Source of the DNA: CAIYZT01 sp052387855 | GTDB lineage: Bacteria; Pseudomonadota; Alphaproteobacteria; Rhodobacterales; Rhodobacteraceae | DNA length: 22,434 bases | Reading direction: 5' to 3' | Assembly: GCA_052387855.1 (NCBI GenBank) | Contig: JBQTIT010000010.1 | Span: 1 to 22,434, forward strand | In this document: positions 1-7,416 of the stretch, in pieces | Numbering within the stretch: position 1 is the stretch's first letter | Layout of the letters: every line of letters begins with the position of its first letter | Program-made: the position numbers and the translations under genes | The notes under the pieces: generated by a model | Told to the model about the DNA's origin: nothing | The model's input: the letters and a program-made list of their open reading frames with translations, nothing else | The model's database searches: none

Positions 1-365
1 GCCCCGGATCAAGTCCGGGGCGGGGAGCTCCGGAGACGGGTTCTGACAGGGCCGGCCCAGCAAAGGCTCCGCCCTCCACCGGGCGAACCTTCCTACTCTG
101 GCAACGTCCTTCCACCCCATCCCCGCCCCGGGCCTGACCCGGGGCCCCGGATCAAGTCCGGGGCGGGGGGGGCGGAGACCGGGCACCGCAAGGGCCGGCC
201 CAGCACCGGCTCTGGCGCCATTTCCGCGCGAACCTTCCTACGCCGGCATCGCCCCCAACTCCCCTATCCCCGCCCCGGGCCTGACCCGGGGCCCCGGATC
301 AAGTCCGGGGCGGGGAAATCGCAGAGGGGCTGTCGGCAGGGTCAGCCCTGCCCAGGGCCCGGCGC
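1..365. repeat. Imperfect ~145-bp tandem repeat, two full units and a decayed third
   Basis: Three copies of the block GCCCCGGATCAAGTCCGGGG start at 1, 144 and 291. Units 1 (1-143) and 2 (144-290) also share AGGGCCGGCCCAGCA (48-62 and 191-205), CGAACCTTCCTAC (84-96 and 229-241) and a closing CCCCGCCCCGGGCCTGACCCGGG-type block (121-143 and about 268-290); the sequence between these blocks has diverged. Each unit offers two stem-loops: CCCCGGA/TCCGGGG around a 5-nt loop, and CCCGGG-cctga-CCCGGG. The third unit fades out inside the GNAT coding sequence by about 365. Such palindromic GC-rich elements are common between genes in Rhodobacterales (recollection, not searched). The stretch 1-298 holds no gene that I can support. 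Confidence 0.85.
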
Positions 366-1039
366 GTCAGGTTGGACAGGGCGACCCTCTGCCGCCCCCC
401 GGCATCGAAATTGGCCGGCGACAGCCACGCGCCATAGGCCCGCTCCAGCGCCGGCCATTCGCGGTCGATCACCGCATACCAGGCGGTGTCGCGGTTGCGG
501 CCCTTGACCACGGCGGCCTGGCGGAACACGCCCTCAAAAGTAAAGCCCAGCCTTTCCGCCGCGCGGCGCGAGGGCAGGTTCAGCGCGTCGCACTTCCATT
601 CATAGCGCCGATAGCCGCTGGCAAAGGCCCAGCCCATCATCAGCGCCATCGCCTCGGTCGCGGCGCGCGAGCGCTGGATCTCCGGCGCAAGGCAGATATG
701 CCCGACCTCGATGCTGCCGGCCTCGGGCGTGATGCGAAGGTAGCTGGCGACCCCGGCGCAGCGCCCGCTGGCACGGTCCCGCAGGGTGTAAAAGAACGGG
801 TCCTGCGCGCCGACATGCGCCCGCGCCCAGGCGTGATAGGCGGCGGCCGAGGCGAAGGGGCCATAGGGCATATAGTCCCACAGACCGTCATGGACCGCAA
901 AGGCGCGGAAAAGGTCGGCGGCGTGGGCATCGGCATCCAGCCGCTCCAGCCACACGGCCGCGCCATCCAGCACCTCGGGCCCGGGACGCGGCGGCGGCAC
1001 CCAGCCTGAAAGCATCTCTCCGAACCCTTTGTCAGCCAC
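299..1039 (-). CDS. GNAT-family N-acetyltransferase (RimJ/RimL-like)
   Basis: Predicted cytosolic acetyl-CoA-dependent N-acetyltransferase of the RimJ/RimL branch; the substrate is unknown. The fold shows in the stretch LWDYMPYGPF, the central strand GHICLAPEIQRSRAATEA (acetyl-CoA pyrophosphate-loop region) and the C-terminal LNLPSRRAAERLGFTFEGVFR, typical of this group. I chose the GTG at 1039, whose reading frame overlaps the TGA of the upstream DUF1993-like gene and which has a GGAGGGGAC-type site upstream; the ATG at 1015 is the alternative, but its GGAG lies only 2 nt away. Length is 246 aa. The last ~18 residues (RADPADSPSAISPPRT) look like translated intergenic repeat, and the TGA (299-301) lies inside the repeat's GGATCAAGT loop. 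Confidence 0.85.
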   Translation of the reverse strand: MADKGFGEMLSGWVPPPRPGPEVLDGAAVWLERLDADAHAADLFRAFAVHDGLWDYMPYGPFASAAAYHAWARAHVGAQDPFFYTLRDRASGRCAGVASYLRITPEAGSIEVGHICLAPEIQRSRAATEAMALMMGWAFASGYRRYEWKCDALNLPSRRAAERLGFTFEGVFRQAAVVKGRNRDTAWYAVIDREWPALERAYGAWLSPANFDAGGRQRVALSNLTRRALGRADPADSPSAISPPRT

Positions 1040-1553
1040 GGCGTCCCCCCGTCCCCTCCACCCCGTCAAAGCTGAACTCCGGCGGATAGGCGTGCAGTCC
1101 GTCGAAATCCTCCTTGCCCAGGGCCATGCCCGCCGCGCGCAAGGATGCATAGGCCATGGTCAGGTGAAAGAAGAAATTCGGCAGGCCAAAGTGGGTCAGG
1201 TACTGCTCTGCCGTCTGGTCAAGGTCGGCGAACCCGGCCCTGTGCGAGATGATCCGCGCCTCGGCACCCTCGAACTCAGCCGGTTTCATCGCGCCCAGCG
1301 TCGCGCGCGCCACCGCGAGGCACGGGGCCAGCGCGCCGGGCAGGTCCGGCACGTCGCGCCCGGCCAGCGGGCAGGTGCTGCGCAGCGCAAAGCCGGCGGC
1401 GGTGACCAGATGCTGGCCTGCGGTAAAGCTGTCGGCGATGCGCGCGCTGGCCAAGAGCGCCGGGCCCGCCCGCTCTGCAATGCCCTGCGCGCGCGAAAGG
1501 TAATGGCGGAACACCGGCACCGAAGCGCTGTAGAGGGGCGGCAGCGCTGTCAC
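1032..1553 (-). CDS. DUF1993-family protein
   Basis: A 173-aa protein of the DUF1993 family (DinB-like helical fold by family knowledge), with no established biochemical role. Family signatures seen are the N-terminal LYSASVPVFRHYL, the central EFEGAEARI and the C-terminal LTHFGLPNFFFHLTMAYASLRAAG. The start is taken as the GTG at 1553, 16 nt after the aspS stop and preceded by GTGGGGGGC; the longer open frame upstream overlaps the aspS C-terminus and has a cysteine-rich sequence unlike the family. It is probably co-transcribed with aspS, and its stop overlaps the GNAT start, suggesting coupling. Confidence 0.85.
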   Translation of the reverse strand: MTALPPLYSASVPVFRHYLSRAQGIAERAGPALLASARIADSFTAGQHLVTAAGFALRSTCPLAGRDVPDLPGALAPCLAVARATLGAMKPAEFEGAEARIISHRAGFADLDQTAEQYLTHFGLPNFFFHLTMAYASLRAAGMALGKEDFDGLHAYPPEFSFDGVEGTGGRRG

Positions 1554-1569
1554 GGCCGGCCCCCCACGT

Positions 1570-3351
1570 TCAGGCGTCCTTGGGCAGCACGCGCAGCCGC
1601 AATTCGCGCAATTGCTCATTCATCGGCTCTGACGGGGCGCCCATCAGCAGATCTTCGGCGCGCTGGTTCATCGGGAACATGATGACCTCGCGGATGTTCA
1701 TCTCATCGGCCAGCAGCATCACGGCGCGGTCAATGCCCATCGCGCAGCCGCCATGGGGCGGGGCGCCGTATTTGAACGCCTTGACCATGCCGCCAAAGCG
1801 CTTGTCGACCTCGGAATTCGGATAACCGGCCAGCTCAAAGGCCTTGTACATGATTTCGGGCCGGTGGTTGCGGATGCCGCCCGAGATCAGCTCATAGCCG
1901 TTGCAGGCCAGGTCATACTGATAGGCGTATACCGACAGGGGATCGCCCTGCAACGCCTCCAGCCCCCCCTGCGGCATTGAAAACGGGTTGTGGGAAAAGT
2001 CGATCTTGCCGTCGTCGGTCTTCTCGTACATCGGGAAATCGACGATCCAGGCAAAGCGGAAGCTGTCGGTTTCCGCCAGCCCCAATTCGCGCCCGATCTC
2101 GTTGCGGGCGCGGCCCGCGACGGCCTGAAACGCCTCGGGCTTGCCGCCCAGGAAAAAGGCCGCATCGCCCAGGCCAAGGCCAAGCTGCTGGCGGATCGCC
2201 TCGGTCCGCTCGGGGCCGATGTTCTTGGCCAGGGGGCCGGCGGCCTCCATGCCAGAGCCGTCTTCGGCCTGCCGCCAGAAGATATAGCCCATCCCCGGCA
2301 AGCCCTCTTTCTGGGCAAAGGCGTTCATGCGGTCACAGAATTTGCGGCTGCCGCCCCCGGGGGCGGGAATGGCGCGAACCTCGGTGCCGTCCTGCTCAAG
2401 GATCTTGGCAAAGACCGCAAAGCCGGAGCCGGCGAAATGCTCGCTGACCACCTGCATCTTGATCGGGTTGCGCAGGTCGGGCTTGTCAGAGCCGTACCAG
2501 AGCAGGCTGTCGTTGTAGGCGATCAGCGGCCAGTCGCCGGGCACGCGCATGTCGGGGCGGAATTCCTGAAACACGCCCTGAATGACCGGCTGCACGGCGG
2601 CAAAGACGTCTTCTTGCGTCACGAAGGACATCTCGACGTCAAGCTGGTAGAAATCGGTGGGCGAGCGGTCGGCGCGCGGATCTTCGTCGCGGAAGCAGGG
2701 CGCAATCTGGAAATAGCGGTCAAAGCCCGAGACCATGATCAACTGCTTGAACTGCTGCGGCGCCTGCGGCAGGGCATAGAACTTGCCCGGGTGCAGGCGC
2801 GAGGGCACCAGAAAGTCACGCGCGCCTTCGGGGGATGAGGCGGTGATGATCGGGGTCTGGAATTCGTTGAAGCCCTGATCCCACATCCGATTGCGCAAGG
2901 CCCGCACCACGTTGGACCGCAGCATCATATTGCGGTGCAGCTTTTCGCGACGCAGGTCCAGAAAGCGATAGGTCAGGCGGGTTTCCTCGGGGTATTCGAC
3001 ATCGCCGAATACCGGCATCGGCAGCTCTTCGGCGGCACCCAGAACCCGCATTTCGGTGACATAGACCTCGATCTCGCCCGTGGGGATCTTGGGGTTCACC
3101 AGCGCGGCATCACGCGCCTTGACGCGGCCGTCCACGCGGATCACCCATTCGGCGCGCACCTTTTCCAGCTCGGCAAAGGCCGGGCTGTCGCCGTCGCACA
3201 GAAGCTGCGTGATCCCGTAATGGTCGCGCAGGTCGATGAACAGCACCCCGCCATGGTCGCGCACCCGGTGCACCCAGCCCGAAAGGCGGACCGTCTGGCC
3301 CTCGTGCGAGCGGTCAAGGACTGCGCAGGTATGGCTGCGGTAGGCGTGCAT
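1570..3351 (-). CDS. aspS: Aspartyl-tRNA synthetase, bacterial type, probably non-discriminating
   Basis: Class II aminoacyl-tRNA synthetase of 593 aa that charges tRNA-Asp. Seen in order: an N-terminal OB-fold anticodon-binding domain (GWVHRVRDHGG, residues about 25-35); motif 2 with FRDEDPRADRSPTDFYQLD; a GAD-type insertion; and motif 3 in GGCAMGIDRAVMLL near the C-terminus. The start at 3351 gives MHAYRSHTCAVLD, the family N-terminus; an ATG at 3363 is possible. His33 corresponds to His31 of Pseudomonas aeruginosa AspRS, where E. coli has Leu. His at this site is associated with non-discriminating enzymes that also load Asp on tRNA-Asn for GatCAB. The second determinant site (Gly82) is Ala here, so this remains an inference. 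Confidence 0.97.
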   Translation of the reverse strand: MHAYRSHTCAVLDRSHEGQTVRLSGWVHRVRDHGGVLFIDLRDHYGITQLLCDGDSPAFAELEKVRAEWVIRVDGRVKARDAALVNPKIPTGEIEVYVTEMRVLGAAEELPMPVFGDVEYPEETRLTYRFLDLRREKLHRNMMLRSNVVRALRNRMWDQGFNEFQTPIITASSPEGARDFLVPSRLHPGKFYALPQAPQQFKQLIMVSGFDRYFQIAPCFRDEDPRADRSPTDFYQLDVEMSFVTQEDVFAAVQPVIQGVFQEFRPDMRVPGDWPLIAYNDSLLWYGSDKPDLRNPIKMQVVSEHFAGSGFAVFAKILEQDGTEVRAIPAPGGGSRKFCDRMNAFAQKEGLPGMGYIFWRQAEDGSGMEAAGPLAKNIGPERTEAIRQQLGLGLGDAAFFLGGKPEAFQAVAGRARNEIGRELGLAETDSFRFAWIVDFPMYEKTDDGKIDFSHNPFSMPQGGLEALQGDPLSVYAYQYDLACNGYELISGGIRNHRPEIMYKAFELAGYPNSEVDKRFGGMVKAFKYGAPPHGGCAMGIDRAVMLLADEMNIREVIMFPMNQRAEDLLMGAPSEPMNEQLRELRLRVLPKDA

Positions 3352-3388
3352 GGGCGTTCTCATTGGCAAGGCATTCGGGATCAAGCGC

Positions 3389-3417
3389 GATAGACCCCCC
3401 GCGCGCGTGCAAGTCAA
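3389..3417 (-). promoter_or_regulatory. Likely sigma-70-type promoter of aspS
   Basis: Read on the minus strand, TTGACT (3417-3412) and TCTATC (3394-3389) are separated by exactly 17 nt, placing a start site near 3382, about 30 nt before the aspS ATG. The -35 is a strong match and the -10 a moderate one. Upstream, CGCCCGCGCGGGCG (3429-3442) is a perfect palindrome between the propeller gene and this promoter; it has no T-run, so I do not call it a terminator. Confidence 0.5.
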
Positions 3418-3470
3418 GGCCCCAAGCACGCCCGCGCGGGCGGGAGGTGGTGCAAAAGCGCGGCGTCATC

Positions 3471-4550
3471 CTAGGGCGCGAAGGCAAGGACCGCGACCGG
3501 CGGCAGAAAGGCGCTCAGGTGCTGCCAGCTTTCCCCGCCGTCGCCGGACAGCCAAAGATTGCCGGTGGTGGAGCCCATGGCCAGACGCGCGCCGGTGCCG
3601 TCGACGGCCAGCGCGTGGCGATAGACCAGATCCCAGCAGTTCTCTTGCGGCAGTCCGGCGGTCAGCGCGACAAAGCTGGCCCCGCCGTCACGGCTGGCTT
3701 GCACCACAAGCCTGCCGTCCTTTGGCACCCGGGTTTCATCCTTGACCCCGGGCACGAACCAGGCGCGGTCGCGATCCTGCGGGTGGGCGGCCACGGCAAA
3801 GCCGAAGGCGGTCGGCACCATGCCCACGCCCTCGCGAAAGGTCAGCCCGCCGTCGTCGCTGACAAAGATCGAGCAATGGTGCTGGCACCACAGCCGGTCG
3901 GGGTCGGCCGGGCTCTGCGCCAGACGGTGGATGTCCTGAACCCCGGGCAGGCCGCTTTGCTCGGGCGGCATGTAATCGGCCCGCATGCCCTGCCCGATCT
4001 GGGCCCAGCTCTTGCCGGCGTCCCGCGTGGTCCAGACGCCGGCGGTCGAGATGCCCAGGGTGACGTGGGCCGAATCGCGCGGATCGACCAGCACCGAATG
4101 GATGCCGGGATGATCATAACCGCCACCCAGCCAGTGCTGCCGCTCGGGTCGGTTCCACAAGGGCTCGTTCAGCTCCCAGGTGGCGCCCCGGTCGGGGCTG
4201 TAGAACAACCCGCCCGGGATGGTGCCCATCCACAGGCCGCCCGGCCGGTCGGCACCGGCCGGCACCAGTTCCCAGATCAGCTCCAGCGCCGGGGCATCGG
4301 GCGCGTCGCTGCGGGGAAAGATCGGCGCGGGCAGTTCAACCCAACTCTGGCCCCGGTCGTCCGACCGATGCAGCTTGCAGCCGAAATGCCCATGCGACAG
4401 CGCCACATAAAGCGCCCCGTCACGCGGATCGTCCAGCAGCATGGTGACCGGAGCGGCCAGAAACGCCGGCGGGCCGGCGACCTGCCAGCCGCTGGCCGTC
4501 TCGTCGTAGCGGAACAGCCCCTTGCGGCTGCCAACCCAAAGCGTCGCCAT
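3471..4550 (-). CDS. BNR/Asp-box beta-propeller protein (sialidase/VPS10-like), partner of the MoaD-like gene
   Basis: A 359-aa soluble protein with no visible signal peptide. It carries six Asp-box motifs of the form S-x-D-x-G-x-S/T-W/F, at residues 63-70 (SDDRGQSW), 118-125 (SPDRGATW), 175-182 (TRDAGKSW, with Thr for Ser), 231-238 (SDDGGLTF), 286-293 (SRDGGASF) and 335-342 (SGDGGESW), as expected for a beta-propeller. Automated pipelines often call such proteins exo-alpha-sialidases, but I see no sialidase arginine triad or FRIP motif and no sugar genes nearby, so an enzymatic role is not supported. The ATG at 4550 has GGGGGA upstream, which lies over the end of the MoaD-like gene; only 3 nt separate that stop from this start, so the two are almost certainly translated together. 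A GTG at 4553 is the alternative start. Confidence 0.85.
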   Translation of the reverse strand: MATLWVGSRKGLFRYDETASGWQVAGPPAFLAAPVTMLLDDPRDGALYVALSHGHFGCKLHRSDDRGQSWVELPAPIFPRSDAPDAPALELIWELVPAGADRPGGLWMGTIPGGLFYSPDRGATWELNEPLWNRPERQHWLGGGYDHPGIHSVLVDPRDSAHVTLGISTAGVWTTRDAGKSWAQIGQGMRADYMPPEQSGLPGVQDIHRLAQSPADPDRLWCQHHCSIFVSDDGGLTFREGVGMVPTAFGFAVAAHPQDRDRAWFVPGVKDETRVPKDGRLVVQASRDGGASFVALTAGLPQENCWDLVYRHALAVDGTGARLAMGSTTGNLWLSGDGGESWQHLSAFLPPVAVLAFAP

Positions 4551-4553
4551 CAC

Positions 4554-4823
4554 TCATCCCCCTGACAAGGCCTGCAAGACATAGATCTCGGACTGCGCCG
4601 AGACCGGATCGCTCAGCCGGACGCGGTCGGCGATCAGCGCGCCGTCCAGATAGATGTTGACGTGCTTTCGCACCCGTCCCTGATCGTCCAGCACATAGCC
4701 GCGCAAGAGATCGTCACCGGCGAACACCGCCTCCAGCACCTCGGCCACCGTGGCCCCTTGCGCCTCGGCCCCTGGCAGAGGGCGGTGGCGCACCAGATGC
4801 GATGTGAATCGGACCTTTGCCAT
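4554..4823 (-). CDS. MoaD/ThiS-family ubiquitin-like protein with C-terminal Gly-Gly
   Basis: An 89-aa beta-grasp protein ending in QALSGG, the free diglycine tail that in ThiS, MoaD and related carriers is adenylated and thiocarboxylated or conjugated. The middle (RGYVLDDQGRVRKHVNIYLDG, about 41-61) and the end (DPVSAQSEIYVLQALSGG) match the ThiS/MoaD pattern of a hydrophobic strand leading into the tail. The start at 4823 (MAKVRFTSHL) is preferred over an ATG at 4856 because the fold begins there. No molybdopterin or thiamine genes are nearby; the only partner is the propeller gene 3 nt downstream. It could be a sulfur carrier or a protein modifier; the function is unknown. Confidence 0.88.
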   Translation of the reverse strand: MAKVRFTSHLVRHRPLPGAEAQGATVAEVLEAVFAGDDLLRGYVLDDQGRVRKHVNIYLDGALIADRVRLSDPVSAQSEIYVLQALSGG

Positions 4824-4892
4824 GGCCGCCCCGAAATCCCTGTTCGGATCGAGCATTGCCGCTTATTCTGCGGCCGTCAAAAGGAGAATGCC

Positions 4893-5312
4893 ATGCCGAC
4901 GCTGCCCTACATCCATTTTCAAGGCCAGTGCGCCGAGGCGCTGACCTATTACGCGCAGGTCTTTGCCGGCAGCGATCTGCAACTGATGCGCTATGCCGAT
5001 GCGCCCGAGGCGGTGGCCGAGTGGAAGGACAGCACGCGGATCATGCATGGCCAGGTCACGCTGTTCGGCGGCACGCTGATGGCCTCGGACTATCCCCCCG
5101 GCACCGAGGGCGAGCCGCAGAAAGGCTTTTCCGTGATGCAGTCCGCGCCCGACGCGGCGCGGGCGCGGCGCGTCTTTGACCGGCTCGCGACCGGCGGGTC
5201 GGTGATCAACCCCTTTGGCCCCACCTTCTTTTCCCCCGGATTCGGCATGGTGCGCGACCGTTTCGGCACCCACTGGATCATCTCGGCCCTTCCCCGGCCT
5301 TCGCAGGAGTAG
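4893..5312 (+). CDS. PhnB-like VOC-family protein, copy 1
   Basis: A 139-aa protein of the vicinal oxygen chelate superfamily, PhnB/3-demethylubiquinone-methyltransferase-like branch. It shows the family opening YIHFQGQCAEALTYYAQVF and the closing FFSPGFGMVRDRFGTHWII. AAGGAG at 4881-4886, 6 nt before the ATG, fixes the start. The precise activity is unknown; members of this branch often lack a demonstrated enzyme function. It diverges from the MoaD-like gene (intergenic 4824-4892) and is followed 2 nt later by a paralogue. Confidence 0.9.
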   Translation: MPTLPYIHFQGQCAEALTYYAQVFAGSDLQLMRYADAPEAVAEWKDSTRIMHGQVTLFGGTLMASDYPPGTEGEPQKGFSVMQSAPDAARARRVFDRLATGGSVINPFGPTFFSPGFGMVRDRFGTHWIISALPRPSQE

Positions 5313-5314
5313 CC

Positions 5315-5746
5315 ATGTCCTTTGCCCCCTACATCGCCTTTTCCGGCAACGCCCGCGAGGCGATGACCTATTACGCCGAAGTGTTCGGCGCCACCGATCT
5401 GCAAATCATGGAATTCGCCGATGCGCCGCCGGACCAGCGCCCCTCCGGGCACGAGGGTCTGGTGATGCATGCCCAGTTCAGCGCCGGGCCCGGGGCGCCT
5501 TTCATGGGCTGCGACGTGCCGCAGGTTTATGGCACGGGCGGCATGGGCAGCTCTTCGGTGTTCCACGCCGCCCGCGACGGCGCGGAAGCGCGGCGCGTGT
5601 TCGCCGCCCTCGCCAGCGGCGGCCAGGTCAGCATGGAGCTTGGCGCCACCTTCTGGTCACCCGCCTTCGGCATGGTGACCGACCGGTTCGGCACACGCTG
5701 GATGATTTCGCTCGCCCCCCCACACCTTGAACCGGAGCCCCCATGA
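5315..5746 (+). CDS. PhnB-like VOC-family protein, copy 2
   Basis: A 143-aa tandem paralogue of the upstream VOC gene, with the same opening (PYIAFSGNAREAMTYYAEVF) and closing (FGMVTDRFGTRWMIS) signatures and a diverged centre. AGGAG at 5305-5309 overlaps the end of copy 1, and the ATG lies 2 nt after its stop, so both are probably read from one message. The TGA overlaps the ATG of the VOC remnant at 5743. The function is unassigned. Confidence 0.9.
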   Translation: MSFAPYIAFSGNAREAMTYYAEVFGATDLQIMEFADAPPDQRPSGHEGLVMHAQFSAGPGAPFMGCDVPQVYGTGGMGSSSVFHAARDGAEARRVFAALASGGQVSMELGATFWSPAFGMVTDRFGTRWMISLAPPHLEPEPP

Positions 5747-5883
5747 TCGACCATACGGGGATTGCGCCGGCAAGGATCGCGCCGCCGGGGCCGCGCCCGC
5801 AGGTTCACTCCGACGATGACGGCGCCTCTGTGCCGGATCTGGACAGCAACACTATCCAGTCGGTTTGCCACAACCCGGCGTGA
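5743..5883 (+). pseudogene. Internally deleted VOC/glyoxalase gene remnant
   Basis: An open frame of 46 codons starts at the ATG overlapping the previous stop (ATGA). Its first residues, MIDHTGIA, match the start of a different VOC family (MIDHTGI-V-D type). Its last ~25, ending GASVPDLDSNTIQSVCHNPA, line up with that family's usual end (GAFV-DPDGNNIEAVCH). The middle of the fold, roughly 70-80 residues, is absent with the reading frame kept. Where the family usually has YY before GAFV, this copy has DD. The remnant could still be translated as a short peptide, but it cannot form the VOC fold. The family comparison is from memory. Confidence 0.65.
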
Positions 5884-5957
5884 TGCCGCCCCGCCCCATT
5901 GATTTTCCCGCCCGGCCCGTGCAAACCCCACCCTAGGGTTCAAGAGGCGGCCGGGAC

Positions 5958-6749
5958 ATGACGAGAATCGACGACACCTTTGCGCGGCTGAAAGCGAGCG
6001 GGAAAAAGGCCTTTGTCTCGTACATCATGGCCGGCGATCCCGACGTCGCCACCGCATTGGCGGTGATGAAGGGTCTGCCGGCCGCTGGGGTGGACATCAT
6101 CGAGCTTGGCCTGCCCTTCACCGACCCGATGGCCGACGGCCCGACGATCCAGCTTGCCGGCCAGCGCGCGCTTGAAGGCGGGATGACGGTGGACGCGACC
6201 TTGCAGATGGTGCGCGACTTCCGCGCGGGCGATGCGTCCACCCCCATCGTGCTGATGGGCTATTACAACCCGATCTATTCGCGCGGCGTGAGCCGCTTTC
6301 TGGCCGAGGCGCGCGAGGCCGGCATCGACGGGCTGATCGTGGTCGACCTGCCGCCCGAAGAGGACAGCGAACTGTGCCTGCCGGCGCAGGCGGCGGGGCT
6401 GAACTTCATCCGCCTTGCCACCCCCACCACCGACGCCAAGCGCCTGCCACGGGTGCTGACCAACACTTCGGGCTTTGTCTATTACGTCTCGGTCACCGGC
6501 ATCACCGGCGCGGTCGCCGCGCAGGCGATGGAGGTCGGCCCCGAGGTGGCGCGCATCAAGCGGTCAACCGATCTGCCGGTGATCGTCGGCTTTGGCATCA
6601 CCACGCCCGAGGCGGCGCGGGCCATCGCCTCGGTCGCGGATGGCTGCGTCGTGGGGTCGGCCATCGTCAAGGAAATCGGCGCGGGAAAGTCGCCGGACGA
6701 GGTGCTTGGTTTTGTCGCGGCGCTGGCGGCCGGCGCGCACAACGCCTGA
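5958..6749 (+). CDS. trpA: Tryptophan synthase alpha subunit
   Basis: A 263-aa TIM-barrel subunit that splits indole-3-glycerol phosphate into indole and glyceraldehyde 3-phosphate, passing indole to TrpB. Catalytic Glu49 (DIIELGLPF) and Asp60 (DPMADGPTIQ) fall at the same numbers as in E. coli TrpA. The phosphate-binding end is seen in GFGITTPEAARAI and VVGSAIVKEIG. The start MTRIDDTFARLK is the usual one; the ribosome site is weak (AAGAGG 10 nt upstream). No other trp gene is in the window, so trpA stands alone. A 10-bp palindrome, ACCCTAGGGT (5930-5939), lies just upstream. Confidence 0.97.
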   Translation: MTRIDDTFARLKASGKKAFVSYIMAGDPDVATALAVMKGLPAAGVDIIELGLPFTDPMADGPTIQLAGQRALEGGMTVDATLQMVRDFRAGDASTPIVLMGYYNPIYSRGVSRFLAEAREAGIDGLIVVDLPPEEDSELCLPAQAAGLNFIRLATPTTDAKRLPRVLTNTSGFVYYVSVTGITGAVAAQAMEVGPEVARIKRSTDLPVIVGFGITTPEAARAIASVADGCVVGSAIVKEIGAGKSPDEVLGFVAALAAGAHNA

Positions 6750-6773
6750 GCGCCGTTGAACCGACACGGCCGC

Positions 6774-6801
6774 TTGCCTTGGCAGGACGAGCCGCTAGAT
6801 T
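6774..6801 (+). promoter_or_regulatory. Candidate promoter of the TMEM175-like gene
   Basis: TTGCCT (6774-6779) and TAGATT (6796-6801) lie 16 nt apart, with the start codon 31 nt beyond the -10. Both hexamers are fair sigma-70 matches and lie between trpA and the next gene. Confidence 0.4.
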
Positions 6802-6831
6802 GCCGGGAACGGTCAACAGCGGAGCGGCGCG

Positions 6832-7398
6832 ATGCACAAGGGACGGATCGAGGCATTCTCGGATGGCGTGATCGCCATCATCATCACCATCATGGTGCTG
6901 GAACTGAAGGTTCCCCACGGCACGGACCTTGAAGCGCTGCGCCCGCTCTTGCCGATCTTTCTGAGCTATGTGCTGTCCTTTGCCATTGTCGGCACCTACT
7001 GGAACAACCACCACCACACCTTTCAAGCGGTCAAGCATGTGGGGGGCAGGGTGCTGTGGGCGAACCTGCATCTGCTGTTCTGGTTGTCGCTGCTGCCCTT
7101 CTCGACCGCCTTCATGGGCGAAAACGGCTTTGCGCCGGTCACGGTGTCGGTCTATGCCTTCAACCTCTTGATGTGCGCCCTGGCCTACTTTGCGCTCGTC
7201 GTGTCGCTGGTGCGCCAGCACGGGGCGGAGTCGGCCTTTGCCCAGGCGCTCGGGTCCAACTTCAAGGGCAAGCTTTCGGTGGTGACCTATGTCGTCGCGA
7301 TGGTGCTGGCCACATGGATGCCCGTGCTGGCCCTGTCGCTGATCGCCGCGGTCGCCGCCTATTGGTTCGTCCCCGATCGCCGGTTTGAAAAGGTCTGA
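6832..7398 (+). CDS. TMEM175-family (DUF1211) potassium-channel-like membrane protein
   Basis: A 188-aa integral inner-membrane protein. The family motif R-x-x-x-F-S-D is present at residues 5-11 (RIEAFSDGVIAI) in the first membrane helix, followed by about five more hydrophobic segments, including FLSYVLSFAIVGTYW, LFWLSLLPFSTAF and the last, VLALSLIAAVAAYWFV. Prokaryotic members form tetrameric K+-leak channels (family knowledge). The family's histidine run is seen in WNNHHHTF. It ends 18 nt before lldD, so the two may share a transcript, though no functional link is evident. Confidence 0.9.
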   Translation: MHKGRIEAFSDGVIAIIITIMVLELKVPHGTDLEALRPLLPIFLSYVLSFAIVGTYWNNHHHTFQAVKHVGGRVLWANLHLLFWLSLLPFSTAFMGENGFAPVTVSVYAFNLLMCALAYFALVVSLVRQHGAESAFAQALGSNFKGKLSVVTYVVAMVLATWMPVLALSLIAAVAAYWFVPDRRFEKV

Positions 7399-7416
7399 GC
7401 GCGTGGCAAGCCTTTC

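Noticed and set aside
1..315. A CRISPR array
   Set aside because: There are only two to three units of ~145 bp with internally conserved blocks and no short repeats of constant length or unique spacers of equal size.
3471..4550. Calling the propeller protein a sialidase
   Set aside because: Asp boxes occur in many propellers; I see no FRIP motif, arginine triad or secretion signal.
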